Assembly (NCBI GenBank): GCA_944548615.1
Contig: OX155952.1
Span: 40,497,231 to 40,561,230 of the forward strand
Source: Micropterix aruncella
Lineage: Eukaryota > Arthropoda > Insecta > Lepidoptera > Micropterigidae
Direction: 5' to 3'
Length of the DNA: 64,000 nt
The position numbers and the translations under genes are program-made. The notes beneath the pieces were generated by a model. That model saw only the letters and a list, made by a program, of their open reading frames with translations. It made no database searches and was not told where the DNA came from. This document shows positions 34,970 to 47,640 of the stretch, one piece after another (within the stretch, counting starts at the first letter, position 1; each line of letters opens with the position of its first letter).

Positions 34970-37630
34970 ATACTGTGAAATATATTATATATTTAATCCC
35001 AAATATACATTTTTGATTGTCATACGATATTCCAATCTAACGCCATTTGCGTTGTTCGCCCAAAGTCGTATGTAATACGCATTTTTTTTTTGTAAAAAGG
35101 AACGATTTTATATCATTACAATATTGTACTATTAGCGATGTCGGTTGAATGCCAGAAAGAGACAGACATTTTTGCGTATGTGTATTAAGTAATGGGGGTT
35201 TTGTATAGACATGCGCAGTGGCGGCTTAGCCGATACCCGAATGAAAGAAACCCTTTCGGTCAGAGGGAGTCCGCGTTGTCTCACCAGACATTGAATATGG
35301 GGTTCTGTACTTCCGATTTAATTGTATGAAGAGTTACCAAGGACAGTAAAGTACAGTGAATGGCATAATTGAATTGTGCGAATTAGGATTTGTTAATAAT
35401 GACCTTAATTAACGAACGATGCCACTTTAGAATTTGTGCGTATTTATTGCCACTTGATTTTCGTAGAATGTATAGTTGTCTCGAATTTGTAATTTATTTT
35501 GCCTAGTAGAAACGTTTTTACATATTAATTTTACATTTTCGTCGTGTCCAATTGACGTCTAAAAACCGCTCTTGGACGTGTCAAAATAATTGGGTTAGGT
35601 AGTAAGTCTTGTTACTACACTGAAAATACATAGGTAGTCAAGAATTAACTACTAGATTGTCAAACTATAAATATAAATGATCAAAATCAAAATAGAAGCC
35701 TAATATTTGAAGTACTTAGTAATTTGAAACGATACGTAGTAAAATTATTCATCGTAATATTCAAATTGTCAGTAAAATTTTAAATAATCAAATTAAAGCT
35801 ACGTTATGCATTTTAAACTAAAAGTACAGATATAAGACCATATAAAATAATCTCTTTTTTTATGAATAAAGACTACTACAAAAAAAAGACAATAAAGCTC
35901 TACTTTTTTGAGTAATTTAAATCGGCACAATATTTGAAAAATCATGGCCCTCAAATTCGGCCAGATTATAGAAAGGGTGGCCTATCAGTACCTCCTTGAT
36001 GTTTTTTTGAATTTTATGTCCTCCAGCTGTCCTCTAATGTCTTTAGTAAGTAGGCAATTCGACTTACACGACACTTAAAACAATCTGAAATTGCATGAAG
36101 GGTGCTTACTTGTTTTCTCTTTTCCCTGATAACAACATACCATATGTTCCCTGGCTATAAATTGATGAAAGATGATGAGAATCTGGTAATTTCTCCTAGG
36201 CATACCAAGCAACACATTTGAAAATAACAAAATCAAGCATTGGATTCTATGATTCTATTAGAGAGCTGTAGCGGAATATCTTTCTTGAAAATGACCCTCA
36301 TGATGTACTGCTATTTATAACAGGGTTATTGCTGCATCGGAAGTATTGTTAATTAAATCAATATTCTAATATATATCTATTAGGATTCTAAAAGTAAAGG
36401 ACCTTATGTACCAAAGTTTCGTAGTATTCCAAATTAAAATATTGTTAGTTTATTTAAAATATTTACTTGTAAAAATAATTACTTTATTTATAATAAATAA
36501 TAATGAAAACGTAAGAAAGGCGAGCTTTATTATTTTATTAATTATTACTTTATTAATTATTATTAATTAGAACATTATTAATAACTACTTTAATTATTAG
36601 TCCGTTATCAATCAGATTCAGATTTTTATTTGGAAAATATTGTATTCACAAATTTATGTTAAGTAGTGCTATATGGTTTATACTTATTATTTAAAAAAAA
36701 TATAAATAAACTGAGTAATATTTTGTATTCATGCATATACTATATAATATGTAAGTAGGCGTACAATAATGACTACATACATAAAATAATTAATAAAGTA
36801 ATATTATTTTTATAACACAATATTTTAAATAAACTATGTTATCACATAGTGCAATAGATTCATTAACATACAGTGCGATACTGACAGTTTTTTTACTACT
36901 AATACATTTTACGAGAGTCTCCATCTCCTTTCTTCCAAGGTCGATTGGCCATTTTTTTCAGATGGTTCGTATTTACGTTGCTCTTAATTTTTAGTTTTAG
37001 TTTCCAGTTGTTACAGAGCTTATAAGTCAGGTAATCGAAAAGTCTTTGGGCAAAAGAAGTAGTTCTTATTACGTATTACACAAATATATTTTTTGAATTA
37101 TTTGTCTGGGTTTCATGGCCAACTCTAGAGAAATAGAATTGTGACCGTACAGTACCAAAGTCTTCGCGTAAGTTTGTCTGACATCTGGGACTCCGAATTC
37201 CCTAAATAATTTATTAGGCGATTATCTATTAAATTTTTATTTAAATCATTTCGATTCAATTTAATTATTTAAATAAAACCGGTTACGGATTTCAATAAAA
37301 TTTCGAAAATGGCGGTAACAACTAAAATTACGTTAACAACTAAAATTTAAAAACAATAGAACTACCTAAATTTTTAATAGTACATAAGATGCTTGTGTTT
37401 AGTTTGTAGGTTTAGGATGTGAGCGTTAGCATTATTGTGAGGGTTGAGTCTCTAGAATACTCGACATACCTATTGTGTAAAAGTTGTTGTGTAAATATCG
37501 TGTTCAGTTTATAAACTGATAGATATGAATTATTATTACTGTCATGAAAGTATAATAAAAGTAAAAATAATTAGTAAAGTAGCTTAAACGAACAGTCAGT
37601 TAATTGCATTGGTTAGGATTTGATTTACAT
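34970..37630. other. Long AT-rich stretch, nothing recognised
   Basis: AT-rich DNA with low-complexity ATTA tracts around 36500-36600. No gene, no clear repeat ends. Confidence 0.4.
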
Positions 37631-38454
37631 AGTATATACTAGCTGACCCGTGCCCACTTTGTTGGGCGGTAAAACTTTTTACCTGTGATGAAATTATGAG
37701 TGTGGTTCGGTTAGTACTGAATGCTATGATTTATTTCCTGACTGCTAAAAGAAGGGTTATATTTTTACTGCATATGTATGTAAGTATTTTCATGCCAATT
37801 TGACTATAATACGGTTATTTGTGAGTGTCTTCTTGTGAGTGTTTTATTTGTGAGCGTATTATCTCTTTAACTATTTATGCAGTAAAAGGGAAATTATATG
37901 CAGTAAAAGGGAAAAGTCTTTTGTTTTAAATACTTGAGACGATAAATTTACTTATTTTGATAAGAATTCATAATTGTTGATAATATGACCAATAAACATG
38001 ACCTAACGATTTAAATGATTTTTTTATATAAAATACTACTTTTTGTGTTTTAAATATAAAAGTTAGACATATGCTGTCGCTGACTTTTTTGTAGGCATTA
38101 TCAAGCTCTACAACTTTTCTCTAGAACTTAATCATATATCTCTTATCGTTAAGGCAGCGTTAGTTTTCGTTCGACCGCTATTCTCCAACTTACTTTGCAA
38201 ATCCGACTGCCACGAAAAAGTCTTTACATTTTTCGGATTAATATATCGATAGTGTAGAACAGTACTGGTACATTTCAAAATCGTCCATTTTGAGGAAATG
38301 GCAATTCTATTTTTTAAAAATCATTACTAAGTCTATGTACAAAAAATTTATATGTTTTATATATCAAAATATGTGAGTTTAAGCAAGCTATTATAATTAT
38401 GTTAAAGTGTCATGGCGTTTTTAGTGTTTACTGAGTTATAGCCTAAAATTCTAA

Positions 38455-38630
38455 ATGTTCCAGTCTTATTCTACACCAAATCATTAAAACCTAGCAGATT
38501 AATGGAATATATTGAAATGTTCCAGTCTTATTCTAGATCAAATCATTAAAACCTAGCAGATTATTGGAATATATTGAAATGTTCCAGTCTTATTCTAGAT
38601 CAAATCATTAAAACATAGCAGATTAAAAGA
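38455..38630. repeat. 62-bp tandem repeats, subterminal in the 4.58-kb transposon
   Basis: Three copies at a 62-bp period (CAGTCTTATTCTA at 38461, 38523 and 38585). Each starts with TGAAATGTTCCAGTCTTATT, a variant of the element's own inverted terminus (TGAAATGTTCCAGTACTGTT). They look like multiplied transposase-binding sites at the left end. Confidence 0.85.
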
Positions 38631-38933
38631 ATTTGAAACGATCCATTACTGTTTGTGAAGACTTCAACACCTCTCTTTTTGCATCGGAGGTTAAAAACGG
38701 TTGTCTTAACTTTATATTAAATTAACAAAAAGCCATTTCCAGCTATAAAACAGTATTTTATTCAATTCACAAACAATCGTCAAAAGTTTTACATTTCCAT
38801 AAATTGTTATGGTAATAAAATCTTCTTATTCTATGTAGGTACATATTTTTCACATAAAATAACGTTTTAAAATAACTGAAATTCAACTTTAAAAAATCAT
38901 CCTAAAATAGTTATATCTTATTTTAATTCTTAT

Positions 38934-41900
38934 CTAATCAGACGTCTGTAGTCCTTCGTAGTAAGACCAATATACTTTCGGAATAGCATTCGACTTACAA
39001 AGTGCTAAAAGATCTTTTTGCTTTGCTGCTGAAATAGTAGGCCTAACCGTAAATTTTTTATTTAGTTCCAAAACTGGCTTGCTTCTCATTTTCTGACGTA
39101 CATTTATTTTCTGCATATTTCTGTCCTCGTACGTGTATGAATATTGCAAAAATGTAGGATTTTCAGGTTCCACCGAAAATTTTCTAACATCGTTCCAAAC
39201 TATTTTTTCCCCGTCCAGATTATGTGTGAAATTCTTTCCAACCAGTTTACTTAGTCTTTTTAAATCAAGAATGTCGTCAAAGTTTAGATTGATGACTTGG
39301 TATAGATTACCATTCTTCTTAGCACCAAGTACAATTGAATTCCACTGAGCTGGGATATAAATTGACCCATTTTTTAAAATACGTTTCTTTTCTTTCTCAA
39401 TCATCGCATGTACACTGTCACCTTCATTTTGAGTGTGACCCACTACCAAATATTTGTGGGTTATCGATTTAATACCCAGATGTTTTATGCAGTAGAGGTA
39501 TAGAGACATCAGATATTTATTTTTATTTTGTGCAGAACAGTTGTCTGTATAAAATATGACATGTTTTCCCACACAATGTTCCTTTAGGTATTTAAATATA
39601 CATGTACCAACTTCGTCGCAACCCTTGTCACCCAAAGATTCATCCCACAAGTAGCAATAACCCTTTTTATTAACAATATCATATACCGTGCAATTGTAAA
39701 CGTTAAGATGACTCTTATAATAGAAAAGAGATTCGTTTCCACAAGGTGTTTGCAGCACTGCTTGCAAATCAAAACATGCAACAACTCTATTTTCATTATC
39801 TTCTTTTGCCAAGGCAATATCATTTTCTTTTTCGCTTCGACTCAGTTCCTTTTGCTTCTGATGAGTATTGAAGTCTTCTTCGAGGGACTGTTTTTCTAAG
39901 CCGGTAGCATTCTTGTAGGTAGAGCACAAAGAACAAGCATCCTTTTTAGGCTCGTAAAAGGAAATATTGAATTCTGTTCGGAATATGTTTCTGTACATGC
40001 TCTCAGTCACACTAGTTAAATTTTTACTTTTACAATAAGTAATGTAGTGTCTGTATAATATTTTCAAATTAAGGTCACCATCGATGTATGTTTTTCTTGT
40101 ATTTTCCCTACAATAGTGGGATTCTTTCCGTGGATATGAATTTATATGGTTCCTCACGCTTTCTTTAACCAGATCGGGTACAATTCTGCCCTTCTTATGA
40201 TGTTTGCCTCTTTTGTCTCCATCCAAAATTCCTTCTGGAGATACTTTTTTAATGGTGGTGGAAAGAAAGGAGTGTCCTATGTCCAAAGTATGAGTGAACA
40301 TTTTTTGGCATACTCTTATTCTTTCTGAATTGACTACAAAATGATATCCATTATTGAGAGAACGTTTGCTAGTTTCTTTGTGAAGTGAATACTTTGGTTT
40401 GATTATACTCATACATTTGTTAACAAAATCACGCTGTCTTTCCAGGTTTCCAATATTCCAAAACTGGTCAAATATTTTTTTTCGGTTTTCCATGGAGATA
40501 TTTTGTGAACATTTCAACCGACATGTTTCGTTGCAGCCTGCTCTCATTTTCCTTTCAGGTATAGACTTTCCAGTGACCGTCTTATAACGCTTACCTGTAT
40601 TACGAAGTTTTTTTTTATTATTAGCCTTCCATTGATCAGGTTTTCTAGGTCTCTTTTTGGTTAATGGCAACTCATTATCACTCTCAGAACTAGACGAAAT
40701 AATAATATTGGGCTTTCTTTTCAAACCAGGCAGTGTAGAAATTCGAAACTCTTCATTCAGAGCATCCGGCGAAAGTGGTATACTGTTGATCGAATCATCT
40801 TCTGCTTGATTAGTCAAAATATTGAGGCAATTTCTATTGTTTAGTGCTTCGTTGGAATGTTCAGTATCTGTGAAAAAGATTAAATAATTAATTTAAATAA
40901 TTGCAGGACTAATCCGCCCAGAAGTTGTAACTGCAGTAAACAATAATTTTTATTATTTAAGCTTACAACTTTGTCTGAAAATTGTTTTACATACCATTTG
41001 AGATATTCCGCATATTATTTTTCGAAATCGCAGGACTAATCTGACCATAACTCGTAACTTCGATAACGGCATCCACTGTAGTATAATTTGTATTATTGAA
41101 AAATTCAGCGTTGCCTGGAAAGAAAAGAAAAATGTTATGAGTTTAAATATTTTTGACTGATGGTACTTTAGTCGTTATTTTTAAAAACAAAAATTATTTT
41201 TAAAAACTAACAGCCGTTTAACTTCACCTTAATATTTTCAAGTATCCAAAAATAGTTAAATAAATTTAAAGTATAGCTTACTTGTCCCAGTGTCATCAGT
41301 CGAAATAATTTGAATGTTCATTGGAATTTCGCACAACAATCCAGGTTCGGAATTCGTTGGATCATTTGCATTTTGTGTCCACAACAACAGTCCAGGTTCT
41401 AACTGTGTCCGCTCATCTTCAGAATTTTTTAGAGCGCTCAGCTGTATTGGAGGCTCCAAATTGATAGGTGAATGTTCCTCCGGCGCCGTAGAAATAATTT
41501 GAATGTTCATTGGAGTTTCGCACAACAATGGAGGCTCGGAATTCGTTGGATCATTTGCATTTTGTGTCCACAACAACAGTCCAGGTTCTAACTGTGTCCG
41601 CTCATCTTCAGAAATTTTTGGAACGCTCAGCTGTGTTGGAGGCTCCGAATTGATAGGTGAATGTTCCTCCGGCGCCTTAGAAATAATTTGAATGTTCATT
41701 AGAGGAGCTTCGCACAACAATGCAGGCTCGGAATTCGTCGGATCATTCGTATTTTGTGTCCACAACAACAGTCCAGGTTCTGACTGTGTCCGCCCATCTT
41801 CAGAAATTTTTGGAGCGCTCAGACGTGTTGGAGGGGCCAGAGTGATTGGTGAATGTTCCGCCGGTGGCATCATACAAAATGAAGCACCTGAAATAATTAT

Positions 41901-42272
41901 ACAAAGTTTCAAGTTCATAGCGTGAATAGTTCACGAGATAAGATCCAGTTCCAAACTGACGGACAGACACCTGGCTGATTTTCTTACATGCCAGCATACG
42001 GTGCTACGGAATCCTAAACATTATCAATATAACTTAATACTTATGTTGAATGGATTTGCACTATAAATCTTCCTAATATTGCACAATAATCGTACAAAGA
42101 AAACATCGTTGATCGATACAATCGATCAATACAAAAAAATTTGGTTACGATAAATACCTATGTAATTGAGGTTATGTGAGTGAAACTTACCCTTCTTATA
42201 ATCACTTGGATAATCCATCTTGCCTTGAGCCATCTCCACCATAACCTCCGTTCTCGTCTTCGATCTTCTCAT
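38934..42272 (-). CDS. Four-exon transposase-like gene, DUF7869-type (913 aa, intact)
   Basis: Exons on the minus strand are 42272-42191, 41887-41282, 41114-40995 and 40867-38934. All junctions are GT-AG (GTAAGT, GTAAGC, GTATGT donors; TTTCAG, TTCCAG, TCACAG acceptors) and all phases agree, giving 914 codons including the stop. Exon 1 starts at an ATG about 550 bp inside the right end. Exon 2 encodes three tandem repeats of about 63 residues, rich in P, E and S. Exon 4 has a basic segment (about 338-358), a CNETCRLKC cluster (381-389), RGKHHKKGR, SYPRKESHYCR, a CSLC pair (581-584) and a core with VVACFDLQ (D636), FYTDNCSAQNK (D711) and VGHTQNEGDSVHAMIE (D753). I recall this core as DUF7869, common in insects. 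An RNase H-like DDD transposase is my inference. AATAAA (minus) lies at 38757-38762. Confidence 0.85.
41310..41880 (-). repeat. Three 189-bp tandem repeats in exon 2
   Basis: A motif around AATTTGAATGTTCATT recurs at about 41310, 41499 and 41688. The 189-bp period is exactly 63 codons, so the frame is kept. The encoded units contain MNIQIIS, EEHSPI and EPGLLLWTQN. Confidence 0.9.
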
Positions 42273-43399
42273 AGCTGATGTTTAGCAATTCTACAAAAAT
42301 CCACGACATTCACAAAAATCTATCACCATTCACGAGAATAACCTCAAAGCTCATGTCCAGTTTAGAGATGCTTACTTTATAATCAACCACACAAACAACA
42401 ATTCCTAATTTTAGTAAAGTCTTATCTCTTTCTAAATCAATATTGAAAGACAGAGAGGTGTCTTCCATTGAGCACAGGTGTCAGCAATAAAGTGGCTTTT
42501 GTTTAGACTGACAAGTACCGAGAAAAAACGTGTGACCTTGCCTGTGGCTCAGTTCAGTACCAGTACATTTCGAAATATTCCAATTCATCTTTTAAAGTTG
42601 AATGTTGTAGGGGAACATTTCTGAACGTTCCAATACAGTAATATTTTTATGTTAGCAATGCATTCAGTTATTTATCCGAACAAGCAAATTAGAGGATGTT
42701 GGAGTGGCGACTTGACTTGTCCCGATACTGTTTTAGATGAAGAAAAATATAACGAAAAATTTGGCATTCATAACTCAAAACCGCCTTTTTTTGAAATGTT
42801 CCAGTACTGTTCTACACCATCGATATAGCCTATGACACTCACAAATAACATAGCTTTCTATTGGTAAAAGAATTTCAAAATCGGTTTAGTAGATCCAGAG
42901 ATTACTTCCTACAACGTCACAAACTTTACCTCTTTATAATATTAGTATAGATTAGTATAGATACGTGCTTATGGAATTATTAAAAATGTCAATACCATTT
43001 AAAAGGTTATTAAAGCTGACAGAAGTATTAGGTATGGTATTATCGACAACATCTCTGAAGCAGTTGCTATTTCATGGCAAACAGTTGTGTATTATAACAC
43101 TGTTCATCATCATAATAATACTTGACAGAACAGAAAAAGGATCAAGGATAAAACTGTCAGTTTTCGATTTTATAGACTCTTGAATATCCTGATCAAGGGC
43201 TTTCCCAACCGAAGATCTGTTTATCAATAATAATAGTGATGAAATTGTATCTCTCAAGCTATTTTTTCCACCGATATATTTTCTATATGTGCATTGACAT
43301 AAATACCATGTTATTATTACCGCAAATGATGCTCATCGCTTGGCTCGAATCGCCAAATTATGACAGCGAGTGTATGCGAAGTGCGTATTACCGTGTCTA

Positions 43400-43700
43400 T
43401 CAGTTTAGGCTACCTGTAGCTGACCCCCATTGCCTTGCCAACCGGTTCGCAGGCGCGACGCGTGCTCGCTCTCTCGTCGTCCTCCGCATGGACAAGACAT
43501 CGCGCTGACCATCGCTGGCAACGCCGCCGCCGGACCTTGCACCCCTTTCCCTAACCCGCGCCCCTTATCATGTGGGACCAAAAGTGACCGGTGTGTGAAA
43601 AAAAGTGACCGCGACCGCCGCTGACCGTCTCCCCGTCTCTTTCACACGCGCGCGCGAACATCCTTCTCTCACCGTATGTGATCCTAATACTTTTGTGAAT
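43400..43700. promoter_or_regulatory. CpG-rich segment, possible promoter or first exon
   Basis: A GC-rich block (CGGTTCGCAGGCGCGACGCG, GGCAACGCCGCCGCCGGACC, ACGCGCGCGCGAACATCC) is followed by an AT-rich stretch and, at 43747, a plausible donor (ACTGAG|GTATGT) on the + strand. Short frames through it have no domain. It could be an alternative first exon of a + strand gene, a retroelement leader, or an enhancer. Confidence 0.3.
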
Positions 43701-43759
43701 CAGTGTTTTGGTAATTTGTGGGATTTTGGATTCTTTTACTACTGAGGTATGTTGTACAC

Positions 43760-44940
43760 AGTTAATGCACTCGAATCGAAAGCTAATTAGTTATGTTAAC
43801 ACACTACGGATTCAATATATGTGGCAACTTCCTTTAGCACTTTCGTATTTGAATGTTAGTGTCCGGCATGGTAATTGCTTCTGTAATTAAGAAGCTGCAA
43901 TCCCTGATATAATATTAACAAATTGCATTGGTCCTTGATTTTTGAATACGATGTTTATTAGTACGATTTTCTAATTTGGTTATAGAAAATTATTAGGTGG
44001 TTAAAAAAAACATTAAAAAATATATTATATCAGAGGTTTAAGTATGTTCTATTTTTTGTATTCTTTTGTTGAAAACAACAACTGTTCTTCAACAATCCAT
44101 CTTACTTACTAGAGATAATGCAATGATTTTATGCAATTATTGGATGTAAAATTAAAAACGTTTTCTACTAAATTAAAATTGGCTGTAAGATATTGCATTT
44201 AGGCAATAAGCTCGCCTTTTTGATTAAGCAAATAAAGCGTTTTATTATTATTATAATTATCACAAAGTTTACATAACATGCTAGTTAGACCAACTTAACG
44301 CTAAATTAAAATTAAAATGTGAAATACCTACGATATACATAAATATACAAAAATATTATCTACCTTTCCAATTTCAATTCAAATTACTACAAAGCGTAAA
44401 CGCGGAGATAACATGTCCTTTCGGCAGGAAATATAAAATTTCTGTTGGTACCACCTCTACACAGGTTATTCCTAGTCAGGTTGTAAACCATAAACTATCA
44501 GATCTGAATCTCTTTTCAAGTTAGGCAATGAGAGGAAACGTTTAATTATTAATTATTAGGCTACGGGAATGTTTTTGTTATGTAATTAAATGTTAATGTT
44601 TTATAGGTTTCAATAAATAAATAAATATACATACATAGATACTTACATAATATAAATGTAAAAAATACATATAAATATATACTCATACATGCGCCTTGAA
44701 TATTTGTTATATCGCTACATAATCGTATATAAAGATATATATAATGTAAAATATACATATATACATACCTTTATTGTAACAAGTTCAATATATATTTTTT
44801 TACTGTCATTTTTATATAGGCGAGTTGTTTGGTTGTAATTTACTTAGGAGCATAACATCATAACAATGTACAGATTAATAAATGGGTTATGTGGGTGTTT
44901 TAATGAGATTTATTTGTAATCTAACTCAATATTCAAGATA
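43760..44940. other. AT-rich stretch with a LINE-like 3' end
   Basis: Mostly AT-rich. Around 44195-44265, GCAATAAGCTCGCCTTTTTG followed by AATAAAGCG and a (TTA)n tail looks like the 3' end of a LINE on the + strand. The rest is unassigned. Confidence 0.35.
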
Positions 44941-44949
44941 ACGAATCGT

Positions 44950-45200
44950 TCAGGGTGGTCTCCTCATTGCAATGCTGCTGTTAATCACGATTAATTCTGC
45001 AGCTAATTAATGATTTTCAAATATTCGGCTATTTCCCCGATTCGTCCAAAAATACAATTCTCACGCCATTGAAAATGCTAAAGCGAAGAGCGTAGTAATG
45101 ATTCTTATGCTAATGCCTTTTCAAGGATATCAAGATTAGGCGTCGGGTTTTTTCTGCTCGCGGCGAAGCGGACATTTATCATAGTTTTTACGCGACTTCC
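44950..45200. promoter_or_regulatory. Candidate regulatory element
   Basis: Non-coding block with several homeodomain-type sites (GTTAATCACGATTAATTC, AGCTAATTAATGATT), AGTAATGATTCTTATGC and GTTTTTACGCGACTTCC, and higher CpG toward its right end. Function is inferred from motif density only. Confidence 0.3.
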
Positions 45201-46440
45201 ACTCCCAAAATTGTAATAAATGTGGATGTTTAGAGCTAGAAGTAGATATAATATATTTTATAATGTATATGTATGTGTAAGTGTTTTTTTATTGATGCTT
45301 CCCAAAATAACACAGCATCATCTTCTGTTCACATTGGTTGCGCGGGAAATTCGACTTATTTATACGGCGTTGCCATATTAGTGTAATACTGGAAATATAC
45401 ATTTATTTACATAAATACAAATATAATATAAATGTGAGTGAACAATTCTGAGTTTTCTAAGAAGTCTGGATTGGGTAAATTAAAAAGCAGGGCATATAAT
45501 AAAATATCAGACTGGTCACAGTGATGAGAGGCAGCGAAGCCTGTACAACCCCTTCACTATCATCTACGATCGTTATATTCGATAACATCGGTTATTATTG
45601 ATTTTATCGATATACATATTTACAAATTTAAGAAAAATAACATCACTATTTGGAACGCGTTACACAGAAACCATACAACCCACAAAACAACAAACTGACC
45701 TAATGGAAATTAAAGTGTACACTGGTAGTATAGGCTTCCTTTCAATTTTGGATTGTTGATGTATAGCAATTTTAATAATAAATTTATTTTTATTCAGATA
45801 TTTTCTGCTGAACAGGTAATAACTTTTTTTATTTTTTTTTTATTTATTTATTTTAAACATAACATGCAGAACTCCTACATTGGTCATACTAAGTAATGGT
45901 GCGAAGTAAACGACGACCCACATTCACATGACCATGCTCAGCGCATGCCCAACTAGGACGAATATAGCCTGTATCTGGGCATACGATTTTCAGACTTGGG
46001 TGGAGAAGCATAACTGACGTATGTACTCATACACATACATATACACATACATAGATACATATGCTTAAATACAAACTATACTCATTGTACACACAAATAA
46101 TTTTAAACAACCAAATTCAAAGGCCAACGCTGTTTTTAGTTGAACTAAAACAGCTCTGGATGGTTCAGGTTGTGGGTTAGCAAATATAATTAATTAAAAC
46201 ATGCTACAATGGGTAAAATATTAAGTTTTGCCTGTAAAATGGATTTTTTAAAACCTGGAATTAAAAAAAACGTGTTTTTTAATTTTAGCGGGTAGGATGA
46301 TTTCTGCTTAACGCGATCAATTTGGGAGACACCTATCATAAGGATAAGTTTGGGTAATAATAAAGATAGGCAGCCTAATTTAATTTTTAATGTTATACAT
46401 CCTTTTAATAATGCACTTGTATCATAACTCCAAAGATCCA
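45200..46440. other. AT-rich stretch with simple repeats and a near-palindrome
   Basis: It contains an ACACATACATATACACATAC-type microsatellite (about 46020-46065) and a 26-bp near-palindrome, GCTGTTTTTAGTT/GAACTAAAACAGC (about 46128-46153). The 83-codon minus frame at 46190-46441 has no recognisable domain. Confidence 0.4.
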
Positions 46441-46660
46441 CTTCCCACGATAGCTCTCAACTAATACGATTGACGGCTGAGCTTCGACACTGTCAGATCT
46501 TATCGTACATTACTAACGATCCGATTCCTCTCTTAATAAGCGCTTTGCTTTGGGCGCAACACGCTAAGAATGTACTGTCACCGCATAAATTATCGTACCG
46601 TGTCTGGCGGCCCAATTAATGCCATCTTGACTCGCTTTGATTAATATCGCGACTATTAGA
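46441..46660. promoter_or_regulatory. Candidate regulatory element
   Basis: A non-coding CpG-enriched block with CTTATCGTACATTAC, CTTAATAAGCGC, CCGCATAAATTATCG and CCCAATTAATGCC motifs (GATA, Hox/AbdB-like and Antp-like cores). Confidence 0.3.
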
Positions 46661-47640
46661 AAGTCTAAAACGTGGTGGTATGCTTATACTTTAATAAATA
46701 TGCTTAAATAGACTTAAAAACCAAAATATCCTATCTTTATATTTTACAATTGTTATAATTACATGTTAGGACTACTCTACTGCCGGTTTAAATATATTAA
46801 ATGCTGTTTCATGTATTTTTTGTGATAAAAAAATACTGTTGGCTTATTTTGGAAAAATGTAGAAGTCATCTGATTTTTTTTAACTTTTTTTAATTTCTAT
46901 TTTATATGAAAGGTTACGGGAAAAATCGATGAATGTGTTTTTTTTTTGTGAAATGTAAATACTAATTCCATCTCGAGGCTTGTTCCTAAATAAATCTAAC
47001 CATTAATCAATTTTCGAATGGATGTTCATAGTCTGCTCTGAAATGAAGGAAGAAGAGAACGTGTGACGTAAAAGGAAAATCAAGGTCCACGTGGGGACGG
47101 TGAACATTGGATCATTTTTTCCCGTCAGGTCCAGAGGTGGGGTACCTCGATGACCCTCCGGTTGAGGCTGAGGACGAAATGTGTTGGGATATACTGATCA
47201 AGGCCAATGATTTTTCCACGTTTTCGCTTTTTTCTGAGATATAATTTAAGTAAAATGTAATTTTTTAGCTCATAAATTCTTCTTTTTATATTATTCCTAC
47301 ATTATAGTTTTCGCATTATTCTGAGGTTTAATTTAGGTAAAAAAAAATCTTTTCGAAATCCAAATATATTTGTGTTTTGCAAAAACTATATTTATTTATC
47401 ACTAAATCTAAATTTATCACCTTGCTAAAAGCTCATTTTTAAGTTAGTAAATTTTAGAAATGGAAATATCAAAAATTTCAAGAAATTGATATTAATAATT
47501 GTTATTCCCAGTTACGTTTCATATATACATGTAAATGAACCCTAGAAAAATGGCGCCTTATCAGATAACGAATTTAATTTCAAATATATTTGCTAAGTAG
47601 TAAAATTCTGCTACAGGCATTTTTGATAATGGCTATTTAT
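46660..47640. other. AT-rich stretch, nothing recognised
   Basis: Intron-like DNA. A GC-richer patch at 47040-47200 has no recognisable content. Confidence 0.35.

Larger units (their letters stand above)
38247..42822 (-). mobile_element. Intact DUF7869-type DNA transposon, possibly Sola (4576 bp)
   Basis: Terminal inverted repeats start CGATAGTGTAGAACAGTACT (left) and, inverted, CGATGGTGTAGAACAGTACT (right) and continue to about 34 bp with two mismatches. Aligning the flanks with the empty site at 21921-21938 gives a maximal target duplication of 4 bp, ATAT (38243-38246 and 42823-42826). Because the end bases are palindromic, a TA duplication with the ends starting TCGA is also possible. A four-exon gene with an open 913-codon message is on the minus strand. 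A 4-bp duplication with a DDD-like core fits the Sola superfamily, by inference. Confidence 0.88.
37633..42958 (+). mobile_element. Repeat family A copy, split by the 4.58-kb transposon
   Basis: 37633-38246 and 42823-42958 are the two halves of one non-coding repeat (start TATATACTAGCTGACCCG, end TTATAATATTAGTATAGAT). The second copy, at 18965-22064, has the region around 21921-21938 uninterrupted (TTCGGAATAATATATAGCC) and gives the empty-site sequence for the insertion. Confidence 0.75.

Noticed and set aside
38934..40817. Treating the 627-residue frame as a complete gene
   Set aside because: It would start at TTG. A 3' splice site at 40868 and three upstream in-phase exons give a proper ATG-initiated message.
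45800..45830. Ratchet site at CTGAACAG|GTAATA
   Set aside because: Weak tract and non-consensus donor.
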